A stretch of DNA of 64,000 nt from Branchiostoma floridae (lineage: Eukaryota; Chordata; Leptocardii; Amphioxiformes; Branchiostomatidae): assembly GCF_000003815.2 (NCBI RefSeq), contig NC_049983.1:6895840-6959839 (forward strand). The letters run 5' to 3'. Each line of letters opens with the position of its first letter. The first letter of the stretch is position 1. The notes under the pieces were generated by a model. It saw nothing but the letters and a program-made list of their open reading frames with translations. It did no database searches and was not told where the DNA came from. A program made the position numbers and the translations under genes. Shown here piece after piece: positions 58,666 to 64,000 of the stretch.

Positions 58666-58888
58666 CTATGTATTGACATGAATTTTAAGTTCTTGGGTGT
58701 GGTACGGAAATCGATTTTTTTTTCACACGTACTCCCCATTAAAGTCTTGTTCCTGCGTCGATATCTGGACTTAAATACATGTCATACTTTGTATTAATCA
58801 TACTTGGAAGATGATATTTTGTGGCATGTAATTCATAATAAACATATACATGCGAGAGTTTCTAGCAGTTCTAATCTCTCGCACTTCG

Positions 58889-59187
58889 GGTGGGTTCACA
58901 CGTGCGTACATATTCAATTCCGTATGAGGTCCGTACGAAATTCTTAGTCTCTACCAGGCTCCACAGGTCACCGAAGAAATAGTAGAAACTATACAAATGT
59001 AGATCGATAACATGTCAGATGAGTTATCTGGCCCAGACGTCTAGTTTGCGACCTCTGTCATGTTATCTGTCTATATTTGTCCAATTTCTACCACCTTTTC
59101 GGCGAACTTTTGAGCCTGGTAGAGGCTAAGAAGTCCTTACGGACCTCATACGGACTTGAATAGATATACGCACGTGTGAACCCACCT
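58889..59187. mobile_element. Composite foldback F+E, copy 1
   Basis: Outer inverted repeats GGTGGGTTCACACGTGCGTA / TACGCACGTGTGAACCCACC enclose ATTCAATTCCGTATGAGGTC and its complement. Inside sits an element E (58945-59128) with TAGTCTCTACCAGGCTC ends. The same outer-plus-inner arrangement recurs at 60737-61046. Confidence 0.8.
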
Positions 59188-59456
59188 TTTGCCGGACCTT
59201 TAGACACTATACATACGTTTATGGAATACGGATCAATGTTGAAATACTTCTGCACGCGAACTAAGCTACAATGATGTGTATAATCACCGCCATTGATGTA
59301 TTGAGCCTGGACCACTTCTCTGGTACTCCCCGCGCGTGTTTTCAAGTTCTGACTTTGATGTTCTGAACCTGCAAATTGAAATATCGACTATCCTTCGTAA
59401 GGACACGCAGGCAGCATGTCGGCAATTGATTGTCTTCTTATTCACCGGAAAGAAAA

Positions 59457-59897
59457 TTTTATGGATGACACCCTCCACAGACATGATCCACAAACACAAT
59501 GAACGTTGTAACAGGAATTGAAGCGACAAAACACGCTATCACAGTCAACAAGCCTTTTCTGTATTCAAGAGGTGCACAAGTGGCACTGGTATGGTAGATT
59601 GGTACATGGTATCACTTAGTTAATACCCAGTTGACAGCTACAGTAAAAGTTACCACATTGATGCCACTTTTATTATCGAATTAGTTTCTATTTCTTCAAC
59701 TACAGATTAGTCATAGCTACATGTACCTCACTGGTGTCACTTAGACTACAAGTACAATCAAGGTTACCACACGATAGGTTTTCCAATTTTGGTACTTTCT
59801 TATATGTTCACTGTCTCCAGAGGGGAGAAACATTCTTTTTTTTTTCAAAATCGGGCAAAATTAATGAGCATTAATGAGCTAATGTCATCCATAAAAT
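59457..59897. mobile_element. Element N, copy 4, adjoining the GPCR stop codon
   Basis: Inverted ends TTTTATGGATGACACCC (59457) and AATGTCATCCATAAAATTGG (59881). The interior (TATTATCGAA, CCAATTTTGGTACTTTCTTA) matches copy 3. It ends 28 bp beyond the receptor's stop codon on the minus strand, so most of the receptor 3' UTR must run through it. An AATAAA hexamer on that strand at 59674-59669 is inside the element. Confidence 0.75.
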
Positions 59898-59925
59898 TGG
59901 ATAAAACTTGTGGCCTAACAAGAAA

Positions 59926-60378
59926 TCAGCAAGAAGTTTCGGCATAAAGCCGCGGTCGAGGCGAACTTCTCTTCGGTACCGTAAGACGATCCATCTCGAC
60001 TGAACTACGGTTCTCCCCGTTCCTGTTTGTTGCTGGCCGTTCTATTTTTGTTGAGACCGCGTGAAAACGGTAGGACGAATTACCGTCTGTAAAACTCTCA
60101 ACGTCCGTTCGTGGAGTTACTGAACTGGAGAAATTCGAATGCCTACGCGTTGTCTCCTCACAACAGCACACCTCCCTGAAACTCCTCTTCCTCTTGACGC
60201 TGAACAGAGCGTACACGATGGGGTTGAAGGCGGAGTTGAAGAGAGCCATGGTCTCGGCGATGACGTAAGCAACATCCGGGAGAGATTCTCCTGTGTACAC
60301 GTCATGCAGGGTGACGACGAAGTACGGCGTCCAGCACGTCACGAACCCGAGGATGATGCATACTGTCATCTTTATCGT
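59926..60378 (-). CDS. Terminal exon of a rhodopsin-family neuropeptide GPCR (TM6, TM7, C-tail)
   Basis: This exon encodes 150 residues plus a TGA stop (59926-59928). It starts after a strong acceptor, a long pyrimidine run ending in CAG at 60379-60381, and joins the upstream exon in phase 0 to give KAKIK|TIKMT. TM6 carries the class A signature FVTCWTPYF (the CWxP switch). ECL3 follows, then TM7 with NSAFNPIVY, a standard NPxxY. Helix 8 is basic (VKRKRSF) and ends in CCC, likely palmitoylation sites. The remaining ~85-residue cytoplasmic tail is rich in Ser, Thr and Arg, as expected for kinase/arrestin control. The motifs fit peptide receptors of the neuropeptide S / CCAP / vasopressin-like group, which signal through G proteins at the plasma membrane. 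The family is seen in the sequence; the subfamily is inference, and a GnRH/AKH-type receptor is less likely. A transposon end lies 28 bp beyond the stop. Confidence 0.9.
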   Translation of the reverse strand, partial: TIKMTVCIILGFVTCWTPYFVVTLHDVYTGESLPDVAYVIAETMALFNSAFNPIVYALFSVKRKRSFREVCCCEETTRRHSNFSSSVTPRTDVESFTDGNSSYRFHAVSTKIERPATNRNGENRSSVEMDRLTVPKRSSPRPRLYAETSC

Positions 60379-60736
60379 CTGGAAAAAAAAAGTTATCATG
60401 AATGTAGGTACGCTAAATATCAGCTACCCAAGTGTTTTATACAACCAAGGTTTTGGTGACTGTCTGTAGCATTTCTCATGGCAATTCTGACTTGTTTACA
60501 CTGTACTGCAACATAGGAGTCGCTGCTCATATATGCAGTCCCAAACGTATTTACGTATATACAAAGAAGTTGGAATAAACTATTTGATTGTGTACAAGGT
60601 TTTTTTTTCAATCAGTAATTTGATTCAATGTTTCGAGACTAACGTTTTTATTAAAAACAACGGATAAAGTGGTAAGAAAAACAACTAAATCCTCTAGGAT
60701 AAAAGTGCTTTCTCCGTGTCGTACCTAAATCACTAA

Positions 60737-61046
60737 AGGTGGGGTCACACATGCGTATATATTTAAGTCCGTATGAGGCGCGCATGGGAGTATATGCCTC
60801 CACCAGGCCCCACAGTTCCCGGGAAAAATAATAGAAATTGGACAAACGTAAACAGGTAACATGTCAGACGAGTTAGCATGGTTGCTAATCTATAATTCTC
60901 GGTCAGCTAACTCATCTGGCATTTTATGTATCCATATTTGCCAAATTTGTACTATTTTCCCCGCTACCTGTGGAGCCTGGTAGAGACTAAGAGCGTCATA
61001 CGCACCTCAAACGGACTTGAATATATACGCATGTGTGACCCGACCT
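60737..61046. mobile_element. Composite foldback F+E, copy 2, in the GPCR intron
   Basis: Outer ends AGGTGGGGTCACACATGCGT and ACGCATGTGTGACCCGACCT are flanked by TAA on both sides (60734-60736 and 61047-61049). The inner part (about 60794-60989) is element E with CCTCCACCAGGCCCCAC ends. It occupies a third of the 853-bp intron between the TM5 and TM6 exons and is unlikely to disturb splicing. Confidence 0.82.
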
Positions 61047-61231
61047 TAAGGAAGGGGAATCAGGACTTTCGCTTCAACCGCTCAATACTCAAGTAATTGT
61101 TGTTACTTATATTTACATTTCTGTCTTTCTTGTCAATTTTGTTCTTATAGCGGCGCCAATAAACATTGTTTCTATCTGTATTTTGCTTATGTATGTTCGT
61201 TCAATTTAAATAGTGAACTGGTGTTACTAAC

Positions 61232-61430
61232 TTTTATTTTTGCCTTGGAGATGGTGTCGGTTCTGGTGCGGCTGCAGTTCGGGCCTGTGGGACAGGTGGA
61301 CTCAGTGTGCCACAGGGTCCAGACGATCCGGATGTAGCAGTACGAGATGATGATGGTGGGCACCACCAGGACGTAGAACGCCAGCCACGTCACGTAGATC
61401 TTCCTCTGCCATTCCGCCGTATACCCTTGG
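61232..61430 (-). CDS. Penultimate exon of the same neuropeptide GPCR (ECL2 end, TM5, ICL3)
   Basis: The exon is 199 bp. It begins after the acceptor TTCTCTTATAG (AG at 61431-61432) with the third base of a split codon, and ends at the donor AA|GTTAGT (GT at 61230-61231). It gives 66 codons. QGYTAEWQRKIYV is the end of extracellular loop 2. TM5 is WLAFYVLVVPTIIISYCYIR with its conserved Pro and the YxxR ending. A short ICL3 holding two Cys follows, then KAKIK, which continues into TM6 in the next exon. Residues such as PTIIISYCYIRI and SKAKIKTIKMT resemble neuropeptide S and CCAP receptors. The intron to the last exon (60379-61231, 853 bp) holds a composite foldback element. The upstream exon must end two bases into a codon and carry TM1-4. 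I found none between 61433 and 64000, so the gene is partial here. Confidence 0.88.
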
Positions 61431-61534
61431 CTATAAGAGAATATCAATGTAAGTTAATGTAACATTATTAGGCCAATACGGAAAATAGACATGAAATATC
61501 AACCGAAAATAATTTCATCAGGTTGGTAGGATTA

Positions 61535-61795
61535 TGATATAGGATATAGCAGAATTCTTGTACACAACCAAAATTAAGCTTACTTGCTTACATTTCGGTG
61601 TATATCGAGGGGGATACAAACTTGGACACGTTTAGGATAATGTTCTCGCCGCAAAAGCGCCACCTACATCGGCTACGTATAGCGGCGAGAAGCAGAACTC
61701 CAGTTAGAAGCTCTGAGGAAGGTGTCTGATAGACACCGAAACGTAAGCAAGTAAGTTTAATTTTGGTTGTGTACAAAGATTCTCCTATATTCTAT
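61535..61795. mobile_element. Foldback element in the GPCR intron, with hammerhead-like core
   Basis: Arms of about 50-65 bp: 61553-61602 carries ACACAACCAAAATTAAGCTT and 61732-61782 its complement TTTAATTTTGGTTGTGTAC. Near the right arm is CTGAGGA (61713-61719), then an A, a perfect 6-bp hairpin GGTGTC/GACACC with a TGATA loop, and GAAAC (61738-61742). It lies about 100 bp upstream of the TM5 exon in an intron. Confidence 0.75.
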
Positions 61796-64000
61796 GAAAT
61801 ATTAAATTTGGTAGATAAATCATATCCCGGTGTTTCTGCATTAATTTCAATGCAACATTATCAATAATAATGATAAAGGGTTTATTCACTTAACTTCATT
61901 GTACCACGTACATAGCAGCCAATTGTAACGGCTGAATTGCGTATTTTTGGTTACAGATCAAATCACACAGAATTAAATAAGCTTAACATTACTCAGGGTC
62001 TTTCATCATATACATATAAGTACAAACTATAAACACAATCAAAAGGAATTTGGAATGAAAAAAAAAATGTTCAGTTCGTTACGTATTCAGTTATTATATA
62101 TCAATAGAAGGCGTGTAATTTCCTTTCCAATGGTATCAAATTCATTATCAGTGTTAACTCATAGAACGAGCACCATGCCCGATTTCATGATTGAATCACA
62201 CACAAAATAATTGCCCCAAATTCCCTGCTTCTATTCAACAATGAATCGTTGGTTAGTTTGGCCGCAGGTGTTCAGGATTCACTCGATCCTTTTTTCACGT
62301 AATTTTTGGTATACAAATTTAACATATTCGTGCCAAGTTTAGTTAGTGAGCTGAGATCAACTCTATTGCATTGCATAACATATTCAGAGAGAGTCGGGGG
62401 CGAGTAAATCGAACCTCAGAGCTTTTATCAGTATGGTTCCAAGCCAAACAATCTAACAGTTATCCCCCACCGACCCATATGTCAAAGAGGCCAAGGTTAA
62501 TAGCTGACTATTATAGGCGAATGGCCTCCATACAACATAGTTCTCAGTATAGCCATGTTATTAACTTCGCCAGATGGTAATGTTTTTGCCTGGTTTGGTG
62601 TGTGATTTGGTGTCCGTAATTACAAACAGTGGAAGTCAAGAATGCCTCGGGGGATTGGACTGATATTTAGCATGTAGGTAGTTCTTGATACAACGTGGAA
62701 ATAATGAGATTTGGGGCCCTCTAGCGGCTTGTTTAGGGCACTGTATCGTGGACGAACAGACTTATGTTAGATAAATGACCTGCAAAAGTAGCGCTAGCTC
62801 GGCAAACGAATTACAAAAATTAAATAGATAAATACATAAATAGAAATTGGTCTTACAAAAATCATCTATTGCTGAAATACTTTAAAAATTAACAACAGTG
62901 TTTGGTTGTAAGATGACAATTCAAAATGAAACAGAATCTACAAGTACATAACTGCACGTAGGCTAGTACAGTAGTCACTCGATACTTAAATATCCGTTTA
63001 CAACTAGTCATTGGACATGAACTTGCCGTCAAGAAGACATATCCCTTTGGCGTCAGCGCCACCTTGTGATACGCCATGAAATAACAGCAGGCAACAGCAG
63101 GCTCAAGTTCACGTAACTCTGTTAGACGCTTCAGTGAATTAAAGATATACAAACACGTGCTGTACGTGTTGGTGAAATGCGCAAAGACACGTATAAGAAG
63201 TCTGTAACCAATAGCTTCTAGAATAAGAAGTCTGTATCCAATAACTTTCAGACAATGGTTATATGCAGAATGTATTCAAAACAAATGGAAGTAGAGTAAA
63301 TGTGTTACGTTGAAAAAAGATCGGTGTACGCTTATGCAATAGTACCATTTGTATCTTTGCTCGTATGGGATTGAGCACCGGCCAGGCCACAAATTCGTCC
63401 CGGTAAACTGCAGTATACTGGGTATACCTCTGGGTGTTTTCGAGATTAGGTGACGGCGTCAAAATTAGTTGTCAGGTTCCGGTTTGATTTTAACAACGAC
63501 TTACAAAAATCCTTAGGTGCCCGGCCGTGCCCCAAAATAGTGTATGGGACAGGCCTGAAAGTGTAGAAAACTATTTCGTAAACTATGGGGGGGGGGGGGG
63601 ATCTTTTTCCAAATGAGACTGCAGTATTTCTAAACATACTTCTTGTCACAATCTAATATTAAGCCCAAATCTAACTTTTATTCCGACAATGCAACTTAAC
63701 TTTATTCCTATAACTTCCATCTTAGGCGATTCGAGAAAGAACCTAATTCTTAATGTGTGCGATGCTGACAAGCGAGTGAAAACTAGAACATCTATTTTAT
63801 GGGCATTATGTATAAAACCTTTCATCGTACTAATTTGAAGCTGGCATTTGACTTGAAAGAGAAGCAAATTGGAGGTCCCCTGCTAGTCATCACGATCGTA
63901 ATTGTCTTCATGTTGGGACATCGACTGGAAAATCTTTGAAGTCGTCCCAAAAAAACACTCGGGGGAAAATCAAATTTCCGTGCCAGCTGTGCAGCAAGGA
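61796..64000. other. Probable GPCR intron or 5' region; no exon found
   Basis: I looked on the minus strand for TM3/TM4-like hydrophobic stretches with the conserved Trp and a donor ending two bases into a codon, and saw none. 62640-62760 is a weak copy of repeat K, and a G-run sits at 63586-63600. The rest is AT-rich. Confidence 0.45.

Noticed and set aside
58443-58797. Arg/Glu-rich and Ser/Leu-rich open frames on both strands
   Set aside because: They are translations of GA/CAGA-rich simple sequence, with no splice or start context.
60117-60459. Overlapping frames on both strands inside the GPCR exon
   Set aside because: They are shadows of the receptor coding strand, which has clear TM6/TM7 motifs in one frame.
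63915-64000. Open frame at the right edge, minus strand, as an upstream GPCR exon
   Set aside because: Its residues (HSWHGNLIFPRVFFWDDFKD) show no TM3/TM4 signature and no donor in the required phase was seen.

Overview
The window looks like intergenic and intronic DNA from an animal with a compact, AT-leaning genome full of short transposons. The repertoire points to a deuterostome of the amphioxus (Branchiostoma) type: many 200-300 bp inverted-repeat elements, tRNA-headed SINEs, decayed non-LTR retrotransposons, several local tandem arrays and a neuropeptide-type GPCR with phase-conserved introns. The species call is inference from repeat style, because no sequence search was possible. There are no operons, ribosome binding sites, CRISPR arrays or rRNA genes.

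The only protein gene I can defend well is on the minus strand at 59926-61430. Two exons encode the C-terminal half (TM5, ICL3, TM6, TM7 and tail) of a rhodopsin-family neuropeptide receptor, closest by motif to the neuropeptide S / CCAP / vasopressin-like group. Exons for TM1-4 were not found and probably lie to the right of the window. A cysteine-rich open frame on the minus strand (17488-17808) may be an exon of an extracellular protein. Three decayed LINE coding remnants are recognisable: an RT palm fragment (45052-45330, minus), a C-terminal fragment with the F-WNSLP motif (23690-24000, minus) and a C-terminal CPFC zinc-knuckle region (25690-26115, plus).

Layout. 1-7 kb: unassigned DNA, one TWA-target MITE, a foldback element with a hammerhead-like core, and a (CA)n tract. 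7-15 kb: tRNA-derived SINE copies and a tandem array built partly from SINE sequence. 15-24 kb: MITEs, the cysteine-rich frame, a 132-bp tandem array, two abutting MITEs, a large palindrome holding a 60-bp minisatellite, and a LINE end. 25-36 kb: a LINE end, a tandem array of a transposon end carrying two MITE insertions, several MITE copies, and a ~178-bp tandem array of about eleven units. 36-48 kb: nested SINE/LINE, foldback elements, more MITEs and an RT fragment. 48.15-56.09 kb: a large divergent ~365-bp satellite with both orientations and a ~1.65-kb higher-order repeat, split by a 1.08-kb terminal-inverted-repeat transposon. 56-64 kb: SINE heads, a GA-rich tract, two copies of a composite foldback element, and the GPCR exons, whose stop codon lies 28 bp from a transposon end.

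I did not find a new biological system. The most interesting signals are a hammerhead-ribozyme-like core shared by three unrelated foldback elements, empty/filled site pairs that define target duplications inside the window, the alternating-orientation satellite, and the transposon-supplied 3' flank of the receptor gene.
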